Shown piece by piece: positions 21,983-32,180 of a stretch of 64,000 nucleotides of DNA. Made by a program: the position numbers and the translations under genes. Location of the stretch: assembly GCF_945956965.1 (NCBI RefSeq), contig NZ_CAMFJS010000006.1, positions 124,001 through 188,000 on the forward strand, given 5' to 3'. A model generated the notes under the pieces. The model made no database searches and was not told the origin of the DNA. It worked only from the letters and a program-made list of their open reading frames with translations. This DNA comes from an uncultured Roseateles sp. (GTDB lineage Bacteria > Pseudomonadota > Gammaproteobacteria > Burkholderiales > Burkholderiaceae_C). Each line of letters opens with the position of its first letter. Position 1 is the first letter of the stretch.

Positions 21983-22279
21983 ATGATTGCCAGCCCCAAG
22001 AATCTCTTCGTTACCGTGTTCACCGCTGTCGGCCTGATCGCCGGCGCCGCCACCGCCTGGGTCGTGCAGGCCAAGCCCGAGGCGTCCATGCGCGTCGTCA
22101 AGCTGGAGCGTGTGGTGATCGAAGGCAAGCGTCCCGTGGCCCCCGCCACCGTGGCCCAGCAACTGCCGGTCGAGAAGCTGCCGCGCGTGGTCATCGAAGC
22201 CCGCCGCACGCCAGCCGCTGCCGACACCTCTGTGTTGATGGCCAAGGCCAAGGTCTGCAACGCCCCCGTGCAATGCTGA
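21983..22279 (+). CDS. Small signal-anchored protein, paralogue of the 19467-19685 product
   Basis: This 98-residue product starts at the ATG at 21983, with aggag 8 bases upstream. A hydrophobic segment (LFVTVFTAVGLIAGAATAWVV) is followed by MRVVKLERVVIEGKR and a second similar phrase, LPRVVIEARRTP. The motif is therefore present twice here and once in the 72-residue paralogue. It ends in a short Cys-containing tail (KVCNAPVQC). It is likely membrane-anchored with a small periplasmic tail. Function unknown. Confidence 0.68.
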   Translation: MIASPKNLFVTVFTAVGLIAGAATAWVVQAKPEASMRVVKLERVVIEGKRPVAPATVAQQLPVEKLPRVVIEARRTPAAADTSVLMAKAKVCNAPVQC

Positions 22280-22292
22280 AGCCCGCCCACGT

Positions 22293-22314
22293 CGGCGCCT
22301 GTCGATTGGCGCCG
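22293..22314 (+). terminator. GC-rich hairpin after the small protein gene
   Basis: A perfect 7-bp stem (CGGCGCC 22293-22299, GGCGCCG 22308-22314) with an 8-base loop starts 13 bases after the stop at 22279. There is no T tract directly after it, so it is a possible rather than certain terminator. Confidence 0.45.
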
Positions 22315-22399
22315 CCCGGCGCACCGTTCGTCGTAATGCCTGATTGATTTTTCCCCCTCATCTCTAAGATCGCGCCACACCAGTTGAGGAGGGCGGTCG

Positions 22400-23338
22400 A
22401 TGACAGAGATCTTGCAAGTCCAGGGCCTGAAGAAAGCCTTTGGCGCCAGGCAGGCGGTGCGTGAAGTTTCTTTCCAGGTGCGTGCCGGCGAGTTGCTCGG
22501 CTTCCTCGGCCCCAACGGCGCGGGCAAGTCCACCACGCTCGCGATGATGGCCGGCCTGATCCCGGCGGACAGTGGCTCGGTCCAGGTGACCGGCATCAGC
22601 TTGGCGGAGCAGGCGAACGCGTTCAAGTGCCGCATCGGCTTGGTGCCGCAAGACATCGCCCTGTTCGAGGATTTGCCGGCCCAGGCCAATATCGAATTGT
22701 TTGGCGCGCTCTATGGCATGTCCGGCCCGTCGCTGCGGCAGCGCGCACGCGAGGTGCTTGAGCTCGTCGGCCTGGCCGAGCGCGCCCAAGACAAACCCGC
22801 CAGCTTCAGCGGCGGCATGAAGCGCCGCCTCAATATCGCTTGCGCCTTGGTGCACGACCCCGCGGTGCTCTTGCTCGATGAGCCCACCGCCGGGGTGGAC
22901 CCGCAAAGCCGTAACGCCATCTTCGATCAGCTTGAGCTGCTCAAGCGCGCCGGCAAAGCCCTGGTCTACACCACCCACTATATGGAAGAAGTGGAGCGCC
23001 TGGCCGACCGGGTGCTGATCATGGACCACGGCGAGGTGCTGGCCAGCGGCACCCTGCCCGAGCTATACCGCCGCTTGCCCGCCGCGCAAACCCTGCAGCT
23101 GGAATTGGCCGAGGGTGCGCCGCTGGATCTGGCCGCCTTGCAGGCCCTGGCCGGCGTCAGGCAGGTCGAGCTGCACGGCAGCCAGCTCAAGCTGGGTGTG
23201 CAAGACCTGACCCTCGCCACGCCCCTTGTCTTGCAGGCCCTGGCCGCGCAAGGCCAGCAGCTGCGACACATCAGCTCAGGCCGGGCCAATCTGGAAGATG
23301 TGTTCCTGGCCCTGACCGGCCGCCAGCTGCGCGATTGA
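22400..23338 (+). CDS. ABC transporter ATP-binding protein (ABC-2/DrrA type)
   Basis: This 312-residue cytoplasmic ATPase has Walker A GPNGAGKSTT (near residue 37), a Q-loop in LVPQDIALFEDL, signature FSGGMKRRL, Walker B VLLLDEPTAGVDP and the H-loop VYTTHYMEEVE. The C-terminal extension after about residue 225 is typical of DrrA/CcmA-type subunits. It starts after a strong AGGAGG site and is followed 16 bases on by its membrane partner. Together they would export a drug, lipid or polymer; the substrate is not readable. Confidence 0.95.
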   Translation: MTEILQVQGLKKAFGARQAVREVSFQVRAGELLGFLGPNGAGKSTTLAMMAGLIPADSGSVQVTGISLAEQANAFKCRIGLVPQDIALFEDLPAQANIELFGALYGMSGPSLRQRAREVLELVGLAERAQDKPASFSGGMKRRLNIACALVHDPAVLLLDEPTAGVDPQSRNAIFDQLELLKRAGKALVYTTHYMEEVERLADRVLIMDHGEVLASGTLPELYRRLPAAQTLQLELAEGAPLDLAALQALAGVRQVELHGSQLKLGVQDLTLATPLVLQALAAQGQQLRHISSGRANLEDVFLALTGRQLRD

Positions 23339-23354
23339 GAGTAAGGACACCACC

Positions 23355-24647
23355 ATGCACGCTTTTCTCGCTCTTCTGCGCAAGGACCTGGTCCTGCATT
23401 TCTCCAACCGGCGCGCCGTGTTGATGAGTGTTGCCGCGCCGATTCTGATTGCGGCCTTTTTCGGCAGCCTGTTCGGCGGCTCGGGCAACAAGCCCGCCCA
23501 TGTGCCGGTGGCCATCACGGATCTGGACCGCAGCGACTTGTCGCAAAAGCTGGTGGCGGCCTTGCGCGCAGACCCCAGCCTGGCTGTCAGCGAGTTGCCG
23601 GCCGACGAAGCCCAGGCGCAGGTCAGGGCCGGCAAGCTGCGCGCCGCCATCGAGCTGCCCAAAGGCTTTGCCACGCAAGCGGGCCGCGCCATCTTTGGCG
23701 GCCAGAACAAGCCGGAGGTGGGCCTGGTCTACGACCCCTCGCAAGCCATGGCCTTGCCGCTGGTGCGCGGCCTGCTGACCCAGCATGCGATGGCCTTGGT
23801 GGCGCAGCAGACCTTCGGCGCCAACAGCCCGGTGCTCAAAGATGCGCGCGAGCAGGTGGCCGCCGACACGCAGTTGCCCGCCGCCCAGCGCCAGGACTTG
23901 CTGCAGATGTTCGACAGCATCAACCGCGTGCAGGCGCAGACTGCGGCGCCCGCCGCTTCAGCGTCGGCATCGGCCGCACTGTCCGGTCCCAGCTTCAGCC
24001 CGCCCTTCAGCACGCGTGAAACCGAGGCCAGCGCGCGACCGGAGCTGCACTACAACAGCTACGCCCATTCCTTCGCCGGCATGGGGGTGCAGTTCATATT
24101 GATGATGGGCGTGGACATCGGCGTGGGCTTGCTGCTGCTGCGCCGCCAAGGCCTGTGGCTGCGCCTGCGCGCAGCACCCTTGTCGCGTGCCACCTTGCTG
24201 GGCAGCCGCATGGCCAGCTGCGCGCTGATCGCCTTGCTGGTGTTCGCCGCCATCTATGCCGTGGCCATCGCCGCTTTCGGCGTGCGGGTGGAAGGCAGCT
24301 GGCTGGGCTTTGTGGCGGTGCTGCTTGCCTTCTCAGCGTTGACATCGAGCTTTGGCTTGTTGATTGCCGCGCTGGGCAAAACGCCCGAGGCCACCCGTGG
24401 CCTGGCGATTCTGGCCACCTTGTTGATGGTCATGTTGGGCGGCGCCTGGGTGCCGTCCTTCGTCTTCCCGGAGTGGCTGCAAACCCTGTCGATGTTTGTG
24501 CCCACACGCTGGGCGGTGGACGGGCTGGACGCCATGACCTGGCGTGCCCAGGGCCTGCAGGCAGCGCTGATGCCGGTGGCGGTGATGCTGGGCTTCACGC
24601 TGCTGTTCGGGGCCCTGGCTCTGGCGCGCTTCAAGTGGGAGGAGTGA
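23355..24647 (+). CDS. ABC-2 type transporter permease
   Basis: This 430-residue protein follows the ABC-2 plan: one N-terminal membrane helix (RAVLMSVAAPILIAAFFGSL), a periplasmic domain of about 200 residues with an Ala/Ser-rich linker, then five or so C-terminal helices (from about residue 235, including FILMMGVDIGVGLLLL and FALTSSFGLLIAALG-like segments). It is the obvious partner of the ATPase immediately upstream, with which it would form a homodimeric exporter. It is of the YhgE/YbhR-like class with a large external loop between the first and second helices. Substrate unknown. Confidence 0.93.
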   Translation: MHAFLALLRKDLVLHFSNRRAVLMSVAAPILIAAFFGSLFGGSGNKPAHVPVAITDLDRSDLSQKLVAALRADPSLAVSELPADEAQAQVRAGKLRAAIELPKGFATQAGRAIFGGQNKPEVGLVYDPSQAMALPLVRGLLTQHAMALVAQQTFGANSPVLKDAREQVAADTQLPAAQRQDLLQMFDSINRVQAQTAAPAASASASAALSGPSFSPPFSTRETEASARPELHYNSYAHSFAGMGVQFILMMGVDIGVGLLLLRRQGLWLRLRAAPLSRATLLGSRMASCALIALLVFAAIYAVAIAAFGVRVEGSWLGFVAVLLAFSALTSSFGLLIAALGKTPEATRGLAILATLLMVMLGGAWVPSFVFPEWLQTLSMFVPTRWAVDGLDAMTWRAQGLQAALMPVAVMLGFTLLFGALALARFKWEE

Positions 24648-24826
24648 GCGCCGCGCAGGCCGGCATTCCTATTGCGGCACAAAGTCACAGCAAGCGCGGA
24701 TGCGCCGGGCAAACGTTACCTTGGCTTACATTCTGCTGGCCTTGAGTGCCCTTCAGTCGGCGCGGGCTGACTAGAGTTCCGACCTCGGCGCTGCCTTTTG
24801 TTTTTGGCGCCGCGTGTGGGAGCGCA

Positions 24827-26674
24827 ATGAGAGTCGAATTTGATCCGCTGGCCTTGCGCCAGTCGCCGCCGCAGCAGCTGATGCAAGCAGCTCGGCCGCG
24901 CTGGGCCTTGGCCAGCTTGTTGGTGTCGATGTCGCTGGCCGTGGCCGGCTTGACGGCCTGCGGCGGCGGTGCCGGTGGCAGCAGTAGCAGTGCCGGCGAC
25001 CCCGGCGCTGCGCCCAATGCGGGCACGGCCACCCCCGAGCCCGCTCCCGCCAAGCCCAGCCGTGACGAGGCGCGCCGCTTCCTGCTGCAAGCCAGCTTCG
25101 GCCCCACCGAGGCCAGCATCAAGGCGGTGATGGATCAGGGCTATGCGGCCTGGATCGATCAACAACTGGCCCTGCCCCTCAGCTCGCACCGCGCCAACTG
25201 GGAAGCTTCAGACGCCAGCCTCAAGGCCGCCAAGGCCACGAACAGCGCGGGCACGGGTGAGGTGCTGGACTCCTTTTACAAAGTTGCCCTCAGTGGCGAA
25301 GACCAGCTGCGCCAGCGCTTCGCCTATGCCTTGTCGCAGATCTTTGTGATCTCGCTGGCGCAAGGCGCGGTGGGCGATCAGCCGCGCGGCGCCGCCAGCT
25401 ATCTGGACATGCTGGCCGCGCAAGGCCTGGGCAGCTACCGCAATCTGCTGGAGCAGGTGGCCCGCCATCCGGTGATGGGCTTGTACCTCTCGCATCTGAA
25501 GAACCAGAAAGAAGACCCCGCCACCGGCCGCGTTGCCGATGAGAACTTCGCCCGCGAGGTGATGCAGCTGTTCTCCATCGGCCTGGTCGCCCTCAACCCC
25601 GACGGCAGCGCCAAGCTCTCTGCCGGCGTGACAACGCCCACCTACGGCCCCGACGACATCGCCGGCATGGCCAAGGTTTTCACCGGCTGGAGCTGGGACG
25701 GCCCCGATACCGACAACGGCCGCTTCTTCGGCTGGTGCCCGAGCTTTTGCTCGGCGGACCGCGCCATCATGCCCATGCAGGGCTATGGCCAATACCACTC
25801 GCTGGCCGAGAAGCGCTTTCTCGGCCAGGTGCTGCCCGCACAAACCCGCGCTGACCCGAACGCCAGCCTCAAGCTGGCACTCGACACCCTGGCCAGCCAC
25901 CCCAATGTGGGCCCCTTCATCGGCCGCCAGCTGATTCAACGCCTGGTCACCAGCCACCCCAGCCCGGCTTATGTGGCCCGGGTCAGTGCGGCCTTTGGGG
26001 CCAACGGCGATATGCGCGCCATGCTCAAGGCGGTGCTGCTGGACCCCGAGGCGCGCAACACGCCTGCCGCTGATGCCAACAGTTATGGCAAGCTGCGCGA
26101 GCCGGTGCTGCGCCTGACCCAGGCCCTGCGTGCCCTGGGCGCCAGCAGCGATTCGGGCGCCTGGCTGATCCGCAGCACCGACGATCCCGGCTCGCAGTTG
26201 GGCCAGTCGCCGCTGCGTTCGCCCTCGGTCTTCAATTTCTACCGCCCCGGCTATGTAGCCGCCGGCAGTGAAACCGGCGCCGCCCAACTCACCATGCCCG
26301 AGCTGGCGCTGGTGAACGAGACTTCGGTGGCCGGCTACTCGATCTATCTGCGCAACGGCCTAGGCAATGGCTTCGGCATGGCCGGCATTGACGGCAAAGC
26401 CGCGCGCCCCGATGTGCAGCTGGATCTCAGCGCCGAGATCGCCCTGGCCGACAAGCCCGCCGAGCTGGTGGGCGCCGTGGCCACCAAGCTGCTGGGCGCG
26501 CGCAGCAATGCCGCCCTACAGGCCGAAATCGTGGCGGCGGTGGAAAGCGTCAAGCTCGACGCCCTGAAGGCCGATGCCAGCAATCAGAAAACCGTTGACG
26601 AGCAGCGCCGCAACCGTGCCCGCATGGCGGTCTATCTGAGCTTGCTGGCGCCCGAATACCTGGTGCAGAAATAA
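24827..26674 (+). CDS. DUF1800 domain protein, predicted lipoprotein
   Basis: The ATG at 24827 follows ggag at 24818-24821; an earlier in-frame start lacks a ribosome site. The 615-residue product has a hydrophobic stretch and lipobox-like LAVAGLTAC, then a Gly/Ser and Pro-rich linker. The DUF1800 body begins at RRFLLQASFGPTEASI and contains the family phrases NFAREVMQLFSIGL, VAKVFTGWSW-like text, and the C-terminal SPLRSPSVFNFYRPGY. DUF1800 proteins are exported and almost always encoded next to a DUF1501 protein, as here with a 3-base gap. Their function is unknown; links to surface or c-di-GMP-related processes have been proposed. Probably one transcript with the next gene. Confidence 0.93.
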   Translation: MRVEFDPLALRQSPPQQLMQAARPRWALASLLVSMSLAVAGLTACGGGAGGSSSSAGDPGAAPNAGTATPEPAPAKPSRDEARRFLLQASFGPTEASIKAVMDQGYAAWIDQQLALPLSSHRANWEASDASLKAAKATNSAGTGEVLDSFYKVALSGEDQLRQRFAYALSQIFVISLAQGAVGDQPRGAASYLDMLAAQGLGSYRNLLEQVARHPVMGLYLSHLKNQKEDPATGRVADENFAREVMQLFSIGLVALNPDGSAKLSAGVTTPTYGPDDIAGMAKVFTGWSWDGPDTDNGRFFGWCPSFCSADRAIMPMQGYGQYHSLAEKRFLGQVLPAQTRADPNASLKLALDTLASHPNVGPFIGRQLIQRLVTSHPSPAYVARVSAAFGANGDMRAMLKAVLLDPEARNTPAADANSYGKLREPVLRLTQALRALGASSDSGAWLIRSTDDPGSQLGQSPLRSPSVFNFYRPGYVAAGSETGAAQLTMPELALVNETSVAGYSIYLRNGLGNGFGMAGIDGKAARPDVQLDLSAEIALADKPAELVGAVATKLLGARSNAALQAEIVAAVESVKLDALKADASNQKTVDEQRRNRARMAVYLSLLAPEYLVQK

Positions 26675-26677
26675 ATC

Positions 26678-28216
26678 ATGAGCCAAGCCACTTTCCATTC
26701 CGCGGCCTCGCGCCGCGCCTTTCTGCGCCAAGCCTCGGCCTTTGCCGGCCTGGGTGTGGCCGCCCCGCTGGGCCTGAATTTGGCCGCCATGGGCAGTGCC
26801 AGCGCGCAAACGGCGGGTGATTACAAAGCCATCGTCTGCCTGTTCATGAACGGCGGCAATGACGGCCTGAACATGGTTTTGCCCACCGATGCCGACAGCT
26901 GGGCCGCCTACACCGCTACCCGCAACCAGGCACCGGACTCCATCGCGCTGCTGGCGCCGGGCACGCTGCCCAATGCCGGCGCAGCGGCTGGCTCGCCCAC
27001 GCGGCTGGGCGGGGTTTTGCCGATCAGCCCCATCTCAAGCCAAGGCCGCACTTTTGCCTTGCACCCCAGCATGGCGGCGGCGCGTGATCTGTTCGCGGCT
27101 GGCCGCTTGGCGGTCTTGCCCAATATTGGCACCCTGGTCAAACCCACCAGCAAGGCGGACTTGAAGCAGGTCAGCTTCCCGCGCCCGGCCGCGCTGTTCT
27201 CGCACAACGACCAGCAATCCACCTGGCAAGCCCTCAGCCCCGAGGGCGCGTCACTGGGCTGGGGCGGCCGCATTGCCGACATGCTGCTGGCCAATAACAG
27301 CCAGCCCATCTTCAGCGCCGTCTCGGCCGGCGGCAACGCCGTGTTCCTGACCGGGCGCCAGGTCTTGCCTTATCAGATCGGCAGCCGCGGCGCGGTGCGG
27401 GTGGGCGGCAGCGGCAGCAGCTTGTTCGGCTCCACCACGGCCACCGAGCGCTTGCGCAATGTGATGCGCGGCGGCCGTAGCACTGACTTGATCGGCCGCG
27501 ATCATGCCGCCGTGGTGGCGCGCGCGCTCAGCGCCGAAAGCCTGATCGTGCCGGCCATGCCCGACATCGTTCCCGCGCCCTATGGCTCCGGCGGCCTGCT
27601 GGCCGGCGCGGCCGACCCGCTGCTGCAATACGACAACCCGCTCACCGGCGCCAAGGCCAATAACTCGCTGGCTCAGCAGCTGCAGGTGGTGGCGCGCACC
27701 ATCGGCGCGCGCGGCAGCCTGGGCGTGGGGCGGCAGGTGTTCTTTGTCAGCATCGGCGGCTTTGATACCCATGACGACCAGAACCGCGCCCATGCTGATC
27801 TGATGGCCAAGCTGTCGCATGCGCTGAGCTATTTCGACGCCACCCTGGGCGCCATGGGCATGCGCAACCAGGTCACCACCTTCACCGCCAGCGACTTCGG
27901 CCGCAGCTTCACCAGCAATGGCGACGGCACCGACCACGGCTGGGGCAGCCATCATCTGGTGATGGGCGGCGCGGTGCGCGGGCGCGAGTTCTACGGCAAA
28001 TTCCCGCAGCTGGGCCTGAAGAATGCCGGCAACAACCAGTTCGACAGCAGCCCCAATCAGCTCGGCAACGGCGTGCTGCTGCCCGAAACCTCGGTGGAGC
28101 AGCTGGGTGCCACGCTGGGCCGCTGGATGGGCGTGTCAGACAGCGGCCTGGCCGACATCTTCCCGAACTTGAAGAACTTTGATGCCAGCGTGCGGGACTT
28201 GAAGTTCTTCGGCTGA
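26678..28216 (+). CDS. DUF1501 domain protein with Tat-like signal
   Basis: This 512-residue protein has a twin-arginine-like N-terminus (SRRAFLRQ) followed by a hydrophobic segment and an Ala-x-Ala site (SASAQ), so export by Tat is likely. The DUF1501 body starts at AIVCLFMNGGNDGLNMV and contains GGFDTHDDQ and SDFGRSF with HGWGSHHLVMGGAV, the alkaline-phosphatase/sulfatase-like fold positions expected for metal binding. DUF1501 proteins are the constant partner of DUF1800 proteins; the preceding gene encodes one. The biochemical reaction is not established. Confidence 0.93.
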   Translation: MSQATFHSAASRRAFLRQASAFAGLGVAAPLGLNLAAMGSASAQTAGDYKAIVCLFMNGGNDGLNMVLPTDADSWAAYTATRNQAPDSIALLAPGTLPNAGAAAGSPTRLGGVLPISPISSQGRTFALHPSMAAARDLFAAGRLAVLPNIGTLVKPTSKADLKQVSFPRPAALFSHNDQQSTWQALSPEGASLGWGGRIADMLLANNSQPIFSAVSAGGNAVFLTGRQVLPYQIGSRGAVRVGGSGSSLFGSTTATERLRNVMRGGRSTDLIGRDHAAVVARALSAESLIVPAMPDIVPAPYGSGGLLAGAADPLLQYDNPLTGAKANNSLAQQLQVVARTIGARGSLGVGRQVFFVSIGGFDTHDDQNRAHADLMAKLSHALSYFDATLGAMGMRNQVTTFTASDFGRSFTSNGDGTDHGWGSHHLVMGGAVRGREFYGKFPQLGLKNAGNNQFDSSPNQLGNGVLLPETSVEQLGATLGRWMGVSDSGLADIFPNLKNFDASVRDLKFFG

Positions 28217-28239
28217 CGGCTTGTTGTTGGCTGAGCGGT

Positions 28240-28263
28240 GAGCAGTGAGTTGGCTCGCTGCTC
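28240..28263. terminator. Hairpin between converging DUF1501 and recQ genes
   Basis: A 10-bp stem with one G-T pair (28240-28249 with 28254-28263) and a TTGG loop lies in the 70-base gap between two converging stops. There is no clear T tract; it could terminate either strand. Confidence 0.5.
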
Positions 28264-28286
28264 AGCTCACATCACCTCATTCCAAC

Positions 28287-30167
<1,881 letters not shown>

Positions 30168-30196
30168 GGTGGCCCGCATTGTCGAGGAGAACGACT

Positions 30197-30688
30197 TTGG
30201 ACGAAAAAAGCCAGGCCTTGCGTGCCAAGCTGATCCGCAATCATCTGGACTTGCCGCGTGAACGCTTTGTGCGCCCGCCGCGCTACGACAGCATGATTGG
30301 CGCCCTCTCCGAAGGCACGCTGGCGCGCAAACTGGGCTGCGGCGTGGACACCGTGGCGCCGGGCCAGCAAAGCTGCCCCTATCACTTCCACCACACGCAA
30401 GAGGAGATGTTCATCGTGCTGGCGGGCGATGGCACGCTGCGCGTAGCCGGTGAGATGCTGCCGATCAAGACGGGCGATGTGATCTTCATCCCCTGCGGGC
30501 CGGACTATCCGCATCAAATCCTCAACACCTCGAACGCGCCGCTGAGCTATTTGTCCATCAGCACCCAGGAGCGCCCCGAGGTTTGCGAGTACCCTGATTC
30601 CGGCAAGATCGGCGTTTTCGCCGCCCGGGGCCGCAGCTTTGTGCAGCGCCTGGAGAACGGGCTGGACTATTGGGAGGGCGAGCCCTAA
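30197..30688 (+). CDS. Cupin domain protein
   Basis: The TTG at 30197 is chosen because gaggag (30184-30189) lies 7 bases upstream. The 163-residue protein is a single cupin barrel. Metal ligands are in [17 protein letters not shown] (His, His, Glu) and in the second motif [13 protein letters not shown] (His). Similar cupins include sugar-binding and mannose-6-phosphate isomerase-like proteins; no substrate can be given. The divergent start with recQ shares a very short promoter region. This is the last chromosomal-type gene before the repeat cluster at 30750, which makes its 3' side a candidate integration junction. Confidence 0.85.
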   Translation: MDEKSQALRAKLIRNHLDLPRERFVRPPRYDSMIGALSEGTLARKLGCGVDTVAPGQQSCPYHFHHTQEEMFIVLAGDGTLRVAGEMLPIKTGDVIFIPCGPDYPHQILNTSNAPLSYLSISTQERPEVCEYPDSGKIGVFAARGRSFVQRLENGLDYWEGEP

Positions 30689-30749
30689 TCTGGCCTCGTG
30701 GCTGGGGCGGCATAATCCGCCCTTTGGTTTTCTCCTTCTCTGCTGTGTT

Positions 30750-30837
30750 GGGGCAATTTTTCTTGTCCACAAATCACGCGCAAGGGGCAATTTGGATTTG
30801 TCCAGAATTGCCAAAGGGAATTTTTTATTGTCCAAAC
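30750..30837. repeat. Three spaced TTGTCCA-type direct repeats at the island junction
   Basis: Three related blocks share a G-rich start, CAATTT/GAATTT, and then TTGTCCA. The TTGTCCA cores lie at 30063+700=30763-30769, 30798-30804 and 30828-30834, i.e. 35 and 30 bases apart. A TGTG just upstream (about 30744) could be a transposon-type terminus. Closely spaced transposase-binding repeats of this kind are known at the ends of Tn7-, Tn5053- and IS21-related elements. No transposase gene lies nearby, so this may be a remnant end. Confidence 0.5.
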
Positions 30838-31113
30838 AGCCCTGTTTTTCCTAGGGCAGCTGCCGCTTTGACTGGGCCGGGTGACTCTGCGATTCCACTC
30901 CCAAGAGGACCAAAGCATTGAGTCTGAACGACTTGCTCAGTACGGCGGTGCGGGGAGTCCAGCTTGGTAGCCTGAGCAGTCGCCTATAGCTACTGGTAGG
31001 CAGCTATGCAGCGGAAGCGGTCATCGTTGAGGCACGCACTCGCTTTGCGCATCATCCTCCCCCGAACTGCATGCCTTCGGCACAAACGAGCCCTCCAAGC
31101 CTTCGGTTGGCCT
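30838..31113. other. Non-coding or decayed stretch at the island edge
   Basis: About 275 bases follow the repeat cluster without a frame I can support. A leftward frame overlapping it (30990-31382) is the shadow of the neighbouring gene. No tRNA, integrase or att core was recognised. Confidence 0.45.
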
Positions 31114-31578
31114 TCAAATTGTTGGGTACACCTTCCGCTCATTCGAAGAACTGTGGTCGTCCTCCCAAAGTAGTCGAATAGAGTGCTTGCTGGCAGAGCC
31201 CATCGAGACTGCGGCGATGAGGTCCACCGAACCATGCGGCTGCATGACCTCGAGCGGAAACTTGCTCTCGACATCGCTGGGGATGAAGACGCTCTCGCTG
31301 CTTGCATCTGCGAACTCGATGCGAACGTGCCTAGCCGCGGCCTTCCCACGGTTGAATACTCGCAGCCGGTACCCGGATCCAATCTTCAAGAAGTTCGCGT
31401 CAAGTTCTGCCTGCCTGGATGCCTTGACCTCGGCATCCTCCTTGCGCTGCAATGTTCGGTTGAGCAGTTCCTGGTTCTCGAAGAACTTCTTCTGCCGCTC
31501 GTTGAACCGGTACGTGATGAAGAGCGCGGCGGCGGAGACGCCGAGCGCAAGCAGCGCGACATAGTCGGAGGATGTCAT
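31114..31578 (-). CDS. Membrane-anchored accessory protein of the ubiquitin-like operon
   Basis: This 154-residue protein has one N-terminal transmembrane helix (residues about 6-24, YVALLALGVSAAALFITYRF), a charged coiled-coil stretch (about 25-62) and a C-terminal beta-rich domain (YRLRVFNRGKAAARHVRIEF onward). This is the layout of small bacterial proteins of unknown function often found in defence islands. It starts 3 bases after the zinc-ribbon gene stop and is the last gene of the leftward operon beginning at 34075. A membrane-linked sensor or effector role is inference. Confidence 0.75.
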   Translation of the reverse strand: MTSSDYVALLALGVSAAALFITYRFNERQKKFFENQELLNRTLQRKEDAEVKASRQAELDANFLKIGSGYRLRVFNRGKAAARHVRIEFADASSESVFIPSDVESKFPLEVMQPHGSVDLIAAVSMGSASKHSIRLLWEDDHSSSNERKVYPTI

Positions 31579-31581
31579 CGT

Positions 31582-31854
31582 TTATCGAAGCTTGATGAAC
31601 TTGTTGCCGCGGAAAGCGTCGCGGAGTGTCCGGTGCACCATCTGCTCCAGCTCCTTGTTGGCCTGGCTGACGACCTCTTTCTTGGCAGCCTCAATGAGCT
31701 CGGAGTTGTAGCTTTCCAGCTCATCGCGGCGCAGTTGCCTGCGGCAGGATGCGCAAGTGACGATTCCGCTGGGGCTGGCGGCCTCGTCGAACTGAAAGTC
31801 GGTCTTGCCGCAGGTAGGGCATTGCAGGCTGACCTGGCGCCGGATGTCTTTCAT
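31582..31854 (-). CDS. Small zinc-ribbon protein
   Basis: The ATG at 31854 follows TGGAGA at a good distance; an upstream start at 31890 lacks support. The 90-residue product has a four-Cys zinc ribbon: CPTCGK near residue 12 and CASCRR near residue 35. An amphipathic helical C-terminal half follows (SELIEAAKKEVVSQANKELE). No catalytic motif is present. It is likely an adaptor or nucleic-acid/protein-binding module in the ubiquitin-like operon. Spacing is 40 bases from the preceding gene and 3 bases to the next. Confidence 0.75.
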   Translation of the reverse strand: MKDIRRQVSLQCPTCGKTDFQFDEAASPSGIVTCASCRRQLRRDELESYNSELIEAAKKEVVSQANKELEQMVHRTLRDAFRGNKFIKLR

Positions 31855-31894
31855 GCGATTCTCCAGAAGCTTCGTTTGAGCGCGGAGCACTGGC

Positions 31895-32137
31895 TTAGCG
31901 CTTCACTTTTTGCGTGAGAACGCTTCCCGCCACGGATTTCGAAGCGGGGGACGTCCGGGCGCTGTCGAGAGTCCTCGCAGCCTTTGTTGCAACCGCCGGC
32001 GAGGTGACCCGGCCGGCTCCTGCTTGAGATAAGGCGCTCCCCGCGACCGAGCGTTCGGTCTTGGTCGACGAGGTGCTACGCAGGATTGAGGAGGCCGTGC
32101 TGGCCACCTTCGGCGAGGTCTTTTCATTCTTCGGCAT
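31895..32137 (-). CDS. Small Ala/Ser/Lys-rich protein with internal repeat
   Basis: The ATG at 32137 follows an AAAGGGA site. The 80-residue, basic, low-complexity protein contains a repeated unit: SVAGSALSQ near residue 30 and SVAGSVLTQ near residue 67, each preceded by a TSP/SK segment. The opening (KTSPKVASTASSILR) resembles short hypothetical proteins seen in many bacteria. No fold or enzyme motif is assignable. Lys and Ser abundance make it a conceivable modification target of the neighbouring conjugation genes, which is speculation. Confidence 0.6.
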   Translation of the reverse strand: MPKNEKTSPKVASTASSILRSTSSTKTERSVAGSALSQAGAGRVTSPAVATKAARTLDSARTSPASKSVAGSVLTQKVKR

Positions 32138-32180
32138 GAGATTCCCTTTCTTCCTTGGCGCGAACGCCACCTTCCATTGA

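Noticed and set aside
30750-30837. Possible CRISPR array from the spaced TTGTCCA blocks
   Set aside because: Only three imperfect copies with 30-35 base periods, no constant repeat of 23 bases or more, and no cas genes.
30689-31113. tRNA or integrase att site at the island boundary
   Set aside because: No cloverleaf-compatible sequence or integrase gene was recognised; only the repeat cluster marks the edge.
30990-31382. Leftward frame at the island edge
   Set aside because: It overlaps the membrane accessory gene in another frame and has no ribosome site or recognisable fold.
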